The position numbers were made by a program, and so were the translations under genes. DNA of 64,000 nt, taken from assembly GCA_948099385.1 (NCBI GenBank), contig CANUEZ040000047.1:28910501-28974500 (forward strand), written 5' to 3'. How positions within the stretch are numbered: position 1 is the first letter of the stretch; every line of letters starts with the position of its first letter. The notes under the pieces were generated by a model. The model worked only from the letters and a program-made list of their open reading frames with translations, searched no databases and was not told the DNA's origin. This DNA comes from Fasciola hepatica (taxonomy: Eukaryota; Platyhelminthes; Trematoda; Plagiorchiida; Fasciolidae). Positions 11,342 to 23,777 of this stretch are shown here, piece by piece.

Positions 11342-13733
11342 AGTGTGCCATCTTACTGGGAACTGTGGAAGATTAATTTTGTCTCTGGGATCATTCGGTT
11401 TGTTGGTTGTCTGATTGTGCTGTGTGTGCGCGCATGTCTATTTGTTTGTTTGTGTTGCGTTGGTTGTGCCTCAGTCATGGTAGATGGATCGCGTGAAGTA
11501 ACTGTTTTTGGTGCAAACGGTTCACACGCCAATTGCCTAATTCAGATAGCCTCGGTTGAAGCAGATTTGCATATCAGACCCTATCTCGATCGGCTTTTGA
11601 CACTGAATAGAAATCCGAAGTACTCAAATAAAATCCACTCGATAATCATTGCCAAACAAGTGATCGTGTATTACTTTTGAATTTGTTGCTGGAGGTTTCT
11701 GGGTGGCTTCTCACTTCATAGAATTGGTTTTTCTTAGAGCCTTTGTCTCAACAGTCTAGCTAAAAATTTATTGGGGTGTCAACTCGGCATAACAAAACTC
11801 AATGGAGTACGATGATTTCTCTTACTGTTGAGGGAAACTCCAATGCTGCGCCACTACATCCATCTTATGAAGGCTTTTACACTGATAAACTGCTTCTACT
11901 CTTGTTCATTCAATGGAATGTCCTCTCCAGGGGCATAGCTACTAGTACCGGATGTTCCCATCAACCTGATCAGAGAAACCACATTTCATCTCTCCGCTGA
12001 CCATTGACATGTTAGGAACGATTCCAGCTCCGAATTAAGGAAGTTATCCTGTTCAGCTCTTCTGTTAATGGGGGCATTCAAGACATCACAAAACATCGGA
12101 GTATAATCATGTCATGATGGAGTCTCATACAAGGTATAGCATGTTGCTGCTGGACCGGGCTTACACTTCGCTACTGATGAATCGCTTGGAATCACGTTTT
12201 CAGTTGATCGGAAATCATCTCTTGAACGCGAAAGGTTTATATGTGTTCACAATATTCTTTGAAACTCTTAGAAAATATATTAAGTTTTAAAACCTGTTCC
12301 TCAACGGTTGTATTAGGCAATTTCCCAAGAAAATGCTCATTGTGCTTTCGTTTGGATTGTTTATTCTTCCACTCATCTTGAGTTACACGGCGAACATATT
12401 TTTCGCTTTGATGCCGATTCCCAATTGCTTTGCACCTGTGAATTCTAACAATTTCCCGCTGATGTGCATAATGACTACTTAACAATTATCCGCAGAATAA
12501 GAAAAACCCAAGTACTGGAAGTAAAATATAGATAACAAATTGAATACTCTTTCATTTGTTAGTTACCAGTGTTTCGGAGTAACTATGGAAGTTTATGTCG
12601 AATTAGTTGTGCTGACCTTAACCTGGAAGACAATTTTACCAGAAACCAGAAACGGTATCAAAGCGCAGTTGCTTTAACCTTGCAGTGACCTACGGTCTTG
12701 AACTGATTCGTAAACATGCTTCGTAGACTAACCAATCTCTCATACATTAGGTTCAAAGGTCGGTTTCTCATTAGGGATTAAGGCAACTCGACTGACTATC
12801 ATTGGACCACTCAACAGAGTCGTGCAGTCTTCTGGCAGAAGATCAGAGAATAGTACTGGAGAATAACAGGATGAGAAAGACAGAATAAAGTAACAGACTC
12901 AGGCGGAGAGCACAGAGTCTGGAGCTAGTGAATTGTTTGAGCTTACAATTGCTACACAAAATACATTGCGGTTTTTAAAAGTATAAATGATTTTGCAAAG
13001 AATGACACGGATTAGCCCTACTATTTACAGCTGTATGGGACTACATACAGCATTAACTGAATTATCCCTCATTTTTCGTAACTAGGACTAAAGTGTCAGT
13101 GTTTGAAAATTTCTGTCCCATCAGTCACGCGTTCCATAGTGAAGTCTTGACATTTTACTCACACCTGTGCGATTGAAACTGTAATCGAACTAGTAGTTTT
13201 TCATTGAAAGAATTCGTGTTAGTCTCAAACGCAGATAAATGGGGTGATGTATGATAAGAGTAAGATGAGCGTTTACTGTCTGTCACAAGCAGTGCATGGA
13301 GTTCAAAGTATTTGCGCTCCTGAAAATGTTCTCTTTACTTTCGAGACAAGACTCGGGGAAAAATATCATGCATGACGGGAACGGTTATTTTAATTTCTTG
13401 GTAGACATAACACGGTGTATTGGGTTTGGTAAATAGATGAATATATTTTCAAAAGTGATACTTATAGTATCAGAAAAATGCTGACTACATGTTTAGTATG
13501 TTTGAGAAGAACTCTTGAAGTCTTCAATGGAATTTCTATTGTGAAACACGTAGAAAAACCACGGGAAACTAAAACGATAATAATACAGATGATATCGTTA
13601 CGTGTGGGATGTGCTGTCTTGGTTTTCATACTCACTGTCTTGTGGCTTTGCTTTCAGTGCAAAGCACGCAGAGCGAACTGAAATATCGGGGAAAAGTGAC
13701 AATTTTCAGTAACCAGACAAGTCAGTTACTTCA
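11342..13733. other. A-specific segment, nothing recognised
   Basis: This is the left part of a 6.5 kb stretch (11342-17860) that has no counterpart in copy B. The longest plus-strand frame, 11330-11680, resembles no family I know. I see no RNA gene or mobile-element domain. Confidence 0.5.
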
Positions 13734-13984
13734 CGGAGGTCGCCTTCGATTTCCCTTCTCACTGCTTTCCCTCCTCTAAAAGAGTCGGCCCCGGCGACCT
13801 CGCACTACTTCCTTCACTTGGCACTTTTATTCCGACGGCCACTTAAGGTCGGTCTTTACGTTGTTCACTTCCTATTCACTGACTGGTTTACGTGGTTCAA
13901 ATATAGACCACGCAATTACTTGCCAGTGGTGTGAGGGGCTGACTAATCTTTGTTTGGCTGACTGTCATTTGGCCTACACCATTC

Positions 13985-14340
13985 ACGCGCAAATCTCAGG
14001 TCATCCGACCAACCCCACACTAGGAAGCACCACGCTCGAGTTTCGTTCTTGTTAGAGCGTATCAGTGGTGCATATCCCCCTCCACACCCAAGGTTTGAAC
14101 CCCGGGCCCTCTCACTTCAAAGGCGCGGGTGTTACCAAATCTCCACCACGCCCCCTTCCGGGCTGATCCGAGTCAAAAAGTTAAGCTTGTTCAGATGTCG
14201 TCCTTTATGACAGCCAGAAATGCCCGACAGCTTTAAATGGAGACGCGGTACCTCCCCGTTAGCTCCAAGTGAACAACTCCTACCAAATCAGGTCTTCTCC
14301 ACAAGATGCTGCCAATGTACCCACATTTTAGACTAGCTTC
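13985..14340 (-). mobile_element. tRNA-derived SINE-like repeat
   Basis: On the minus strand a Pol III B-box-like string, GGGGTTCAAACC, lies at about 14088-14099, with a possible A box about 50 bases upstream. A tail containing GGTTGGTCGGATGACCTGAG follows. Related copies lie at 20075-20405, 31190-31515 and 53497-53826. The match to 31190-31515 continues to about 14340, beyond the tRNA-like body, so the repeat unit is about 350 bases long. The A box is weak, and assignment to a named SINE is not possible from memory. Confidence 0.6.
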
Positions 14341-14397
14341 GTATTTTTTATATAGGGATCACGCCATTACTTGTGAGCAGTGTGTGGGATTTCTGAA

Positions 14398-14460
14398 TTC
14401 TTGGCTTAAGCTGATAGAAATGCACCACAAACAACAGGTTCGAGCCTCCGTTATCTCACA
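14398..14460 (+). other. Possible second tRNA-like promoter, plus strand
   Basis: A string near the B-box consensus, GGTTCGAGCCTCC, lies at about 14437-14449. A TGGCTTAAGC string about 36 bases upstream could be an A box. No cloverleaf can be drawn convincingly, so this is more likely another SINE fragment than a tRNA gene. Confidence 0.25.
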
Positions 14461-14653
14461 TTACACAGTCTGCCTCGGACAGCACTCGTTCGACCATATA
14501 AGCTCCTCGCAATTCCCTGTGGAGTTTAGCCGGTGTTCCAGGGTTGTCGATGATTTTGGTGATCATTTTGAAAGCTGTCGCTTGGTAGTCTTATTTCCCT
14601 ACCGGTTCAATAGAAAGTGTGGTGTTTTTCCAATAGAACGACTGACCGTGCTA

Positions 14654-15210
14654 TTATAGGTGAGGAGGCAGCGTGGTAGTGCACCACTTTGTGAGATGGC
14701 CTGCCAGTACAAGGATGTATCGGTGGTTCATCAGAATGCCAGGTAGAGGACCTATTATGCCCACACCAACCAGTTCATTAGGGTACCAAGCGACTGGTGC
14801 TTGCAATGGGGCCCGGAGACCGTGAGGTGGGTTTTTGAAGCTGCTGCAGAATTCACAAGTATTGCAGAAGGTAACGAGGTGTCTGTAAAAATGTGCCCAC
14901 CAGAACAGTTGTCTCGCAACAGCCTTCAATTTGCTGATGCCGACTTGGCCCAGGTCGGTGTGCAGGTCCTGTAGAACTTCCTTTACCAGTGCCTGAGGAA
15001 TCACTACACATGAGGTGTAGTGCGAACCGTAATTTACGAACAGTACTCCCTCTTCCATCTTCCACTGGTCCACAACGTCCATAGGCAACCAGCCCTGGTC
15101 TTCTTTCCTACCATCACGGAGCTCGTTGGCTGGTCACCTCCTGAGCGAAGTCGATTGTAAATCAGAGCTGTTTCCGGGTCTTTTGCTTGGACCTTTTACC
15201 ATCATCCTTA
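14654..15210 (-). pseudogene. Ty3/gypsy integrase remnant
   Basis: The minus-strand frame at 14654-15088 (144 codons) matches the integrase N-terminal zinc-binding domain and the start of the catalytic core of Ty3/gypsy elements. His43 and the pair Cys75/Cys78 are present, but the second His of the HHCC set is Gln48. The core starts at VGVGIIGPLP, where the first catalytic Asp of the DDE triad is Gly110. RYILVL and TKW follow as expected. Sequence upstream on the minus strand (15104-15210) continues the linker before integrase in a different frame, which implies a frameshift near 15103. No RT, RNase H or LTRs were found nearby. This is an inactive fragment. Confidence 0.85.
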
Positions 15211-17860
15211 TTCCGCCCGCTGCAGCCTCACTGTTGCTGTGTGTTGAGTGACACATGATAGGCAATCTCCGTTGATCGCTTGCCTAGTGCACGTGATGTG
15301 AAAGGAGTTGCTATGAGTTCGTTCGACCATCCTGGTCGTAAGTTTTTGACCTAGAATCGTTCACCCTAGATTCGAGCCCCAGTTGGAAGTCGATTGTTCA
15401 GTACTGCTGAAAATTCCTATCAAATACGTACAAGCTGTATTGTCGCTGCTATCCCGATGTCTAGGATTTCTAATCTAGCGGAAACTTAGTCTCACAAGCT
15501 ACACTCACGATATGAGTAGCACACGGCTACGGGCAGCAGAACAAATTGCAATCGACTAACGACTAGCAGAACGAAACTATAGCTCAGTTTGGTTGCGGTA
15601 CAATCAGTAAATCAGGAGACTTTTACCACCACGAATCAATAAATCCGTTACAAAGGCGTGAATGAGACTGTAGTTGTAATACTAAAGAGAGTCATGAATA
15701 AATGTCTACAAATAAGCTGAACCTGTGGGAAAACGAGAGGATGTGCCAACATGAATGGACGAATCCGGCACTAGATCTGTTATTTCCGTTGACGTGTGAT
15801 GGCCAGCAGTGGAGTGCAAAGACGGAAACGCTAAGGCTCAAATTTCGAGCCTCCGCTCGGCAGCACAAAAGAAACATTCGGAAAGATTATCTTGCAGAGT
15901 GGATGTAGACGTTTGAGGAAACAAGGTTATGAATAAATACGTGAACTGGTAATGACATAAACACCGTAAAACTCGAGTATAAACCAAAATGATACTTTAG
16001 AAACAGAGAAAATACATTACGAATATCGGAGGTTCACGATGTACGTACTTACTACTCATGAGTAACTAAATAGAAAGAAGAAGGACAAACTCCCATGTAT
16101 ATTGATTCCATGGATTGAGGATGAGTTGAAAATTGGTGACAGGTATATTTTACCAAAATGTTCATCTGTCGTCTGTCAAACAATGAAAAATACACAAAGA
16201 CTGACGGATGCATTTGTATATATTTTTCTCGACTGTTTACACTTGAATCTTTCTTGAAACGGTTGCAACTCTTATTGACTTCTTTGATCACCGGTGACTC
16301 TGTTTACTGATCTGTTGAGCGCCCTTTTACTGGCTGCACTACATCTCTGTGTTGGTCATCATCTCATCGAATTAAAGGATTTTCACTCGCCGTGGTCACT
16401 GTACGCCGCTATACGCGGTCAGAAATATTTCTATTCCAACGGAATATTGGATCTTCTGCTCAGTTTGATTTAACCGATCATTTGTATTAAGGAATTCCAT
16501 TTCGACCAACAACAAAAAACGTATACGTGCTGGCTGGCTAGCTGCTTTTAACTGCATCCCCTCGAGAAAGATATCCGTCCCGTCTATGTTCAGTACCAAC
16601 ATAAGTTCCTTCTTGAGCAAGGTGTCGGATCTAACCCTTGTTCTTAGGTCTCGTACTCATGTTCATACGTGTGTGGTTTGCGTACAGAAATCGTGGCTAA
16701 ACCCACATATTGCTGACACATTCGTCTCAATAAACGTCTTCAAACTGTTCCTGCAGGACAGGACTCCCACCAGCAAGTAGACTGGAGGTGAATTGGTCAC
16801 ATATATCAACTCCACCTGGTGTGACTACTATGAAGACGTTTATTCCTACTCGATGAACGGTTTTGATTGTTCAGTGCCACACTGAATTTCCTCGCTACAT
16901 CAGCAATATCACATCAAACTTATAATTAACCATGTTTTATACACGAAACACTGTTTCGTCTTTCTACAATTCTTTTTCACCTCTCATTGTTTCCTTCTTA
17001 CGTGACAATTTCGCACATCGTAGTGGGCGATTTTGATCGTGCTTCTATCCATCCCCTCACTGCTTTTAGTTTTAACTGGTTTTTGTGTCCCTCCAACCAG
17101 AAGCTATTCTGTTTTTGACAGGATTATCAACAATCAACCTGAATTATTCTCCCTAAAGTTGTGTATCTTTCTCAATCACTGACCGTTGCCTGCTTCTGTT
17201 GAAGCCTAAGATATATTCCCCGTCTGCTTTCCACTCTTTCAGGCTAACCAGCCGAATCAAAATCCGTCTTCGAAATTTTTCACGTGACAATATTCTTCTA
17301 TAAAAACCACTTTCTTATGCATCTTTTCAGTTTCCTTTCGAATCGTCGCTCAGTAGCAGTGTCAAACTTTTCGACATATGCTGCCTCTTAGGAACCCCAT
17401 TTTTCTGTAATGGTCGTGCCGATTCTCTGAAGTTGAAATCCTCAAGAAGATGGAGGGAATGTTTCTACGAATTGGCCTTATGACGAAAGGTTTTAAAATT
17501 CTTTCGTCAAGATTTGCTGTTATTAGTCGGGTATCTTTCATACCTTTAACTGAACTATCTGCTAAGCTGTGCGAACTAAACCTGGTTGCAAGTCAAAAGT
17601 TCGCTCACAAAATCCTTGTAGAGAGCACCCATCCTTGACAAAGTGATCTATCCAAATGTAACTCTCTTCTACACATTCAGTCCTTCGATCCGTACCCTCT
17701 CGTACTAACATCTACGAAAACAGTACCGCTCCATATCTGGCTCGAATCCTCACAAACCGGGCACGAGTTTTGGCGAAAATCGTTTTACTCATACCATTGA
17801 TTCGGTGAGGTGCCAAGTGTGAGTCTTTTCTACTGAATGAGGAGGTTTTTGCACGCAAAA
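15211..17860. other. A-specific segment, nothing recognised
   Basis: This is the right part of the 6.5 kb stretch absent from copy B. The minus-strand frame at 16396-16620 (74 codons, open further upstream) looks protein-like but matches no family I know. No RNA gene or element domain is evident. Confidence 0.45.
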
Positions 17861-20800
17861 GTCTGATCAAATACAAATTTAAAACCCTGAACGCTTGCCG
17901 TAAAAAACTAGATAGTTTGATTTTTAATTAGAAGACTGAATACTAATCTTTACTAAAAGTGAGTGGTTTATTCTGACTAATGCAGCAAAGTTCAGTACAG
18001 ATCCTACAACGTGGTACTTTGCTATTTTTGATTGCGTTGCTACCTCGCAGCTTTTTCGAGTATTGTGCCAGACGAATAGAATTATGCGGAAAAAGTAAAC
18101 GGAAACAAACTCCTCCCTGGAACTCCTAATCATTCACGGCTGGTCAAATTCACTGACTAGGGTTTCGGATATCACAAAAATACACTTGAACTAGAAACAG
18201 CTGCGGCATTAGTATGCAATTAATCGCAAACCTACTATACGGGAAATGAGCTGGGCCAGTTTTATTTTGAACAGTAGATTAGATATCACATTTAGAAATA
18301 AAGGAAATGATTTATTTCCAATATGACAACCAGGTAGATTGATATTTTGCAAAAAAAGATTTATGCTCAGGAATATCAGTTTGAAACAAAGAATACTTGA
18401 TACAAAAATCGTTTATTAGCCGGTTAAAAATGTTTTACGCGTGGTGAGATCAATCGTTTGCTTAAGCGGGTGAACAAATACAAAATGCATCTCTTCGAAA
18501 AACAATTCACTTTAAGTTCTGGTTAAACGGATAATTATCAGAAGTGTATATCCAACAAAAGTTCGTGGGTACAAGTCACACATGTTAACAGTTTATAAAC
18601 AAAATAAGCCCCATAATACTCATACTGTTCAAGTAGTCAGACAGTGCTCGCTAATCCCTGTTTCACTAATATCCCTACAGGGGAGAAACAATGATCACAG
18701 GAGATCATCGTGAACCGAGTGACTGATTTCACTGTCCCAGAGAGAGGTACTGACACAAAATAAACCGCAAATAGTAAGCCCGGACAGACCGATGGTGATA
18801 TATGGCACCCATCAAATACGCACTTTGGGCTTGTGTCTCAAATGGGGCTCGCTGGTTGTGCTAGATGAAGATAAAACGGCTTTGCAGCATTAATTTGAAA
18901 TCAGTAATTGTCATTCCTGCGTCGTTGGTATGCATGTGCCTTGGAGGAATGAACAAACTGGGGTTAAGTCATAAATTTTAGTTCATTGTAAATGAAATTC
19001 AGTGAAATCTAAAAAAAAGTTTCATTATTTTAGGCCACATGTTTGATACAGTAATTTCAAGTTTGTCCAGATAAGTACTTGACAGATAATCTGATAACAT
19101 AAATTTAATGGTAGAATTAAAAATTCGCAAATGATGATCACTATGGAAACCAAACAGATGAGGATTTGACTGTAAAGTTTCACCTCGCCTCAGCTCAAGC
19201 TACCAACTAACATTTACCGAAAAATCCACAATTGGGAGTATGCTAATCGCTGGACGAAATCAGTGAAATTTCGAAGGATAAATGTTTGACAAAGGGAGTT
19301 TTCACACCATTTATTATTTGCCCTATTTCTGATTACCCAAGCAATTTTTTCGACCAAAAATCTTAATCTGGTCAGTTTACATCCACCTCGTTCTGGGTGA
19401 ACGAAAAGCATTCATATGCATTAAATACTCGTTCTTCATACAATGCCAGCGTGATTGGCAGACGAAGCAGCTAATTCGTACACGCTTCACACCAGCCCAC
19501 GCATTTCGCCCATGTAGTTGTGCTGTGATAGAATCCAACCTTTTCTCGGACCGTCTACTGAGCATCAGGTTAAGCAGCAATGCATCAACACATCGGCAGT
19601 TGGTTCATAGGCTGTGTAAGTAGATCCAACTAGATATAAATCAGTTCACCCTTGCCGTCAAAGGCCGATTCTTCACTGAATGCCAATGAACCACTGCAAA
19701 GTGTTCCCAAAACTACCAAAGCAATATCATTCAGTTTGTGCTTTATTTTTTAACACTGTTAGTAGCTAAAACTCAGATCTCTACCATGGATAATGGAAAA
19801 TGTATAGTGGGGTGAGTCGTGTTTCTTCAAAATAGAAACCAATCTCATCTTCAGTTTGCATCCAAAGAGGCAGTACAGTTTACCTTCGAGAGGTCTTCGA
19901 TTATTTCGAGAAAAATCATCAAATCAAAATAAAATCTCATGTTTTCGCCTAAGGGGAATAAATGTGACCAGTAATCCGTGTTTAGTAAAGAGTGTGTTTC
20001 ATGTATGTATTTCCTACAAGAACTTGCGAATCGTTTTTAGGAATGACAATACTTTGCTCTCCTGGATATCCTTTGAACTCCACTATTCAAACACAAACCT
20101 CAGGTCATCCGACCAACCTAGCACTCGGAAGTACCAGACTCGAGTTTCACTCCTGTTAGAACTCAAAACTGGTGCATATCCTCCGCCTCACCCATTGTTT
20201 GAACCCCGGGACTTTTCGTATGGAATGTGTGTGTGTTACCACCGCGCCACTTGCGAAAACCCCACAGTAAGCCCAACGGGGCGAAGAAGGATGTGCACAG
20301 TGAATGAGATCTGACGAGAGTGAAGCCTGAGTATGGTGCTTCCAAGTACTAGGTTGATCGGATGATCGGATGACCTGAGGTTTGTGCGAGAAAAGTGGAG
20401 TTAAAAGACAGTCAAAACAAGCAATGTTTTGTTGATTTACTGATTGCGTTAAGCTGTATAAAATCATTTCGCCATCTTCTGGAATGTCGTCGTAAATCAT
20501 CAGACCCCGAAATTCAGATCGTGAACATTTCAGATTGATGTCTTGTGTAATCATTATCCAAATATTTCATTTTTAGCAAAATTACTTTCCGTAACTGAAC
20601 ACTTTTTTTCAAGCAACCTTCTTGAGATACATCGGCAATGCAATTGTCGGTAGTATTGTTCTGTGAATTCTCCACTTAGTTCACAAATTGAATGGGTTAC
20701 TTTTGACAACAGTTCAAAGACGGTATATCTTCAACCTTTCCTATGTACTCGTCTACTTCTATCCGCGAATAAAGTTTGAAGGGTGTAATTTTGAAAAATA

Positions 20801-20914
20801 TATTTTCCCGGTTTGTTAACTGTGGTGAACTGAGTTGTCATCACTCCGAAGTTCGGTGGAACAAATCATTTCGGGATGCGAAGTTTCATCATCGAGCACA
20901 TTCTGTGGATGAAC
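17861..20914 (+). repeat. Segmental duplication copy A, block 2
   Basis: This stretch is collinear with 51459-54334. For 17861-20060 the copies differ heavily, roughly 75-80% identity by eye with many small indels. From about 20070 to 20700 they are nearly identical. From 20700 to 20914 they diverge again before homology stops after the shared string ending ATTCTGTGGATGAA. No gene is recognised inside it. Confidence 0.9.
20075..20405. mobile_element. Palindromic SINE-like repeat (copy A)
   Basis: Two related arms face each other at about 20075-20165 and 20303-20405. Both read CACAAACCTCAGGTCATCCG toward the centre when viewed on opposite strands. The right arm carries eight extra bases. Between them lies a minus-strand tRNA-like body with a B-box-like CCGGGGTTCAAAC at about 20199-20211 and an A-box-like GGCGCGGTGGTAAC at about 20237-20250. 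The structure looks like two SINE tails joined head to head, or one SINE with an inverted partial copy. The same structure occurs at 53497-53826. Confidence 0.65.
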
Positions 20915-21980
20915 ATTTACGAGGTCTCAGTGTCGGGATATGTTAACCGGAGGAAGGGGCTTCTGCAGTAATTGTAGTGCCGGAACAAATTCACAGTTTT
21001 AAGGATAGTCAGGAGATATTCATCCAACGTATTAAACAGTTACTGAGCAATTAACAGGTAGAACAAATTGGTGTACATACCAATAGATAATTAGGCTAAT
21101 GCTCAGCTATTGAATAAAATAACAGTTACCTATACAGGATGCGTCGGAGGAGTATTTTACCGGTACCAACTGTGGAACTATTGATAAGGTCGGTTAGATA
21201 AGATGATTCACACAACGCAGCAATTGGGAATTCACAGGTGAAAACCACAATTCTGGTGCAATGTAAAACTGGATTACATAATCCACATCATGCATCATTA
21301 CACAGTGAAATAATGACTGGAAGATCATCACTGCTAAGCAATGCCTCAATCAATAAAGTATCCACGATTACCTGATCCATTTTCCACAATGATCATGAAA
21401 TATCTGATGAGGAATCTGAGTATGATGGTGCAACGGTCTAGGGAATATTTGCCGTTACTGCTACTGTTATTGCTGCGGCTACTGCTGCTGCTGAAAATGA
21501 ATATAAAAACGGGAATAAAAATCATTTCATTTGTTGACATTATTACTGTTATTGTTATTATTACCATTATTACGACTACTATTATTTTTGTGATGATGAA
21601 AACTGATAATATGTCTGCAATGGCCCCTTAGGTTAGTCGTAAACAGCTAGGAAGAAGTAGCCACGAAGTGGAAAATTAGAAATGCACTCCAGAAAACAAC
21701 TTGTTATTCGGGCTTCTTTTGGCAATCCTGTGAGTCCTCGATGGATAATGCGGTCGATTGGCCATTATGAGTAGATCACGGTTATATTGCGTACGCATAG
21801 TTTACCAAAACCTGTATTTAGTCATCATTAAATAATATCGAGATGACCATCATAAAATGCCGACAGAATTCACTTCGTTGAAATCTTGAAATTTGAAATT
21901 CCAAATGCTGACCACATGAAGTATCTGAGATCTTTTCTGAGCATCACTGCCTCTAAATGCCTCAGTAAGATCGGGATAAA
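20915..21980. other. Intergenic, nothing recognised except triplet-rich tract
   Basis: The only notable feature is a triplet-rich stretch at about 21445-21600 (CTG/TTA/ATT-like units), which makes spurious Leu- and Ile-rich reading frames on the plus strand. No element or gene is recognised. Confidence 0.5.
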
Positions 21981-21999
21981 GTGTTTCAGGCTCCGAGTT

Positions 22000-23777
22000 G
22001 GCTAGTCTTCTTGGAAGCCCCTCGAAATGCTCTCAAATGACCGTGCGTCTGTCATAGCCCCTGTTGAGAAAGTTGTACTCACTGATTTTTCGTGACGAAG
22101 GTGTTCTCACTAACGTGAGAAGGCAAAGTCAATGCCCGGCTCCCTCTACCTGGTTGGCTGAATGAAAGTCAGCCCGGGGAATATCGCTTACCGCTGATTC
22201 CAAACCAACCACGGGTGGCGCATTAGGCGCAAAACACTATGCTCTCCAACATCTGTGGCGGAGTGGTTTACTGGGCACCCAGGATATTTGACTTCATCCA
22301 AAGAGAAAATGAACTGAGCATTCAGTCACCGACAGCCCGTGGTTTCCAGAAGAGACAAGTTAGGCATACAATTGGCCGCTGGCTTATCTGGTCAAACTTT
22401 GCTGCCTTACAGGATGCGCCCGGCTGCGCAAAAGCTAGAGGTGCAATCCTCGAATAAAAATGCTTGCTCTGGACCGGGTGATCGAGTAGTACAATAGCCT
22501 ACAACACAAAAAAGTATGACAGACTGTACCACTATGATTGATTGCTCTTCCACTCGCCCAAACAAACACTCTCCTACACCATGCAAAACATTTTGTCCCA
22601 TTTTCCCTCCCTTCCTACTTTCTTTCCCATTTCCACATCCCATTAGTTCTTTGGTTCACCGTGCCTCCTGTGGTGCCATCAAAGGAATTCCCGTCTACGT
22701 TCTTTCTTGTTCTTCTTCAACTAGCTTCTGAATGTTATCGAAACTGCTACCACCAACATATGCCCCACTTCTTCGTTGATGCCCATTCAAACTAGCCCCT
22801 TTCAATGCGCGAACACTGATAGGGCAACAGACGGTTCAGCCGATACTCTTGAATCACTAAGAACTGGTGTACGTTGCAATCAGGAGACTCGCGTCAGAGA
22901 CTCCAGTTCCGTGATTCGATTGGGGCTCTCATCTAACCCTTACGAGGAGTTTCACTTACGCCCTTCTGGGGACACTGAAGTTGTGGCTCCTGGTCTTACT
23001 GGCATTAGTATTGGCGTTGGCCTCATTGGAAGAGCTGAAGCCGCGCTGCCAGACTGGATCCCAGCAGACAGTCGTTTGTGAGCAATGAGACTCAAGGAAT
23101 CTTGTAAACTGAGCAGCTGCAGCTCCAATAGACGGAATCTGTTTGTCTTTTCGGGGTATGCGCCCACCGATCGCGTCCCAGATACAATCAAACATACCAT
23201 CTACCAAAAGCTCCACGACCTCTTGCACAATGCAACCCGGGTTGATAGTGGGGTTTTAGCAGAAGATCATAATGCTACAATAGGCCAGCTTTCATCGGAC
23301 TAGGCGAATCTAGGATGTCCTTCAGGGCTAAATTCCTATCATTTAGAGAACGGGGAACGGTTGTTAGCACTGTGCTCAGACCATCGACTGTTTCTCGTCA
23401 GTTCGAAATTTGAGCTTTCTAACCACCGGTAAACCATGTGGGTTCCGTCTTACTGGAGTCAACAGTAGACTCAGATCGACCACATCGCTGTAAGCCACAA
23501 CTGGTGGGGTTGCATACAAGATTGTCCCTGGTATTGGAGTTAATCCTCCACTTGGTTCCGACCACGCATTGGTTTGCACTAAACTGTCCACGTGCTTCGA
23601 TGGGTGCTCCAAACGCATCTTACAACGGATGTTAGATTTTGATAAGCCCTCCTATCTACCTCACTTATCCGTCTTCGAAAATGCACTAGTTGAAAAGCAA
23701 GCTACAGCATCACCTGATGACATAAACCAGCGCTGGTCGCTTATCAGAAATGCTTTGCGTTCTGTTGGCCTGGTAAG
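22000..23777 (+). pseudogene. RTE-like non-LTR endonuclease remnant, 5' part
   Basis: Plus-strand pieces between about 22830 and 23640 match the apurinic-type endonuclease domain of RTE-like retrotransposons. They are QETRVRDSS (the catalytic Glu motif, near 22888), SGYAPTD (near 23151), LAEDHNAT (the GDxNA motif with the first Gly changed to Glu, near 23257) and two later SDH strings. In-frame stops and at least two frameshifts interrupt it. The match fades at about 23777, after a linker resembling the stretch before the RT, and no RT follows. The more GC-rich 22000-22800 stretch resembles a 5' untranslated leader by position only. This is a 5' fragment, unlike the 3' fragments in copies A, B and C. 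Confidence 0.75.

Noticed and set aside
20195..20255. tRNA gene suggested by A- and B-box-like strings
   Set aside because: No cloverleaf with an acceptor stem can be drawn, and the same strings recur in dispersed repeats, so this is a SINE body.
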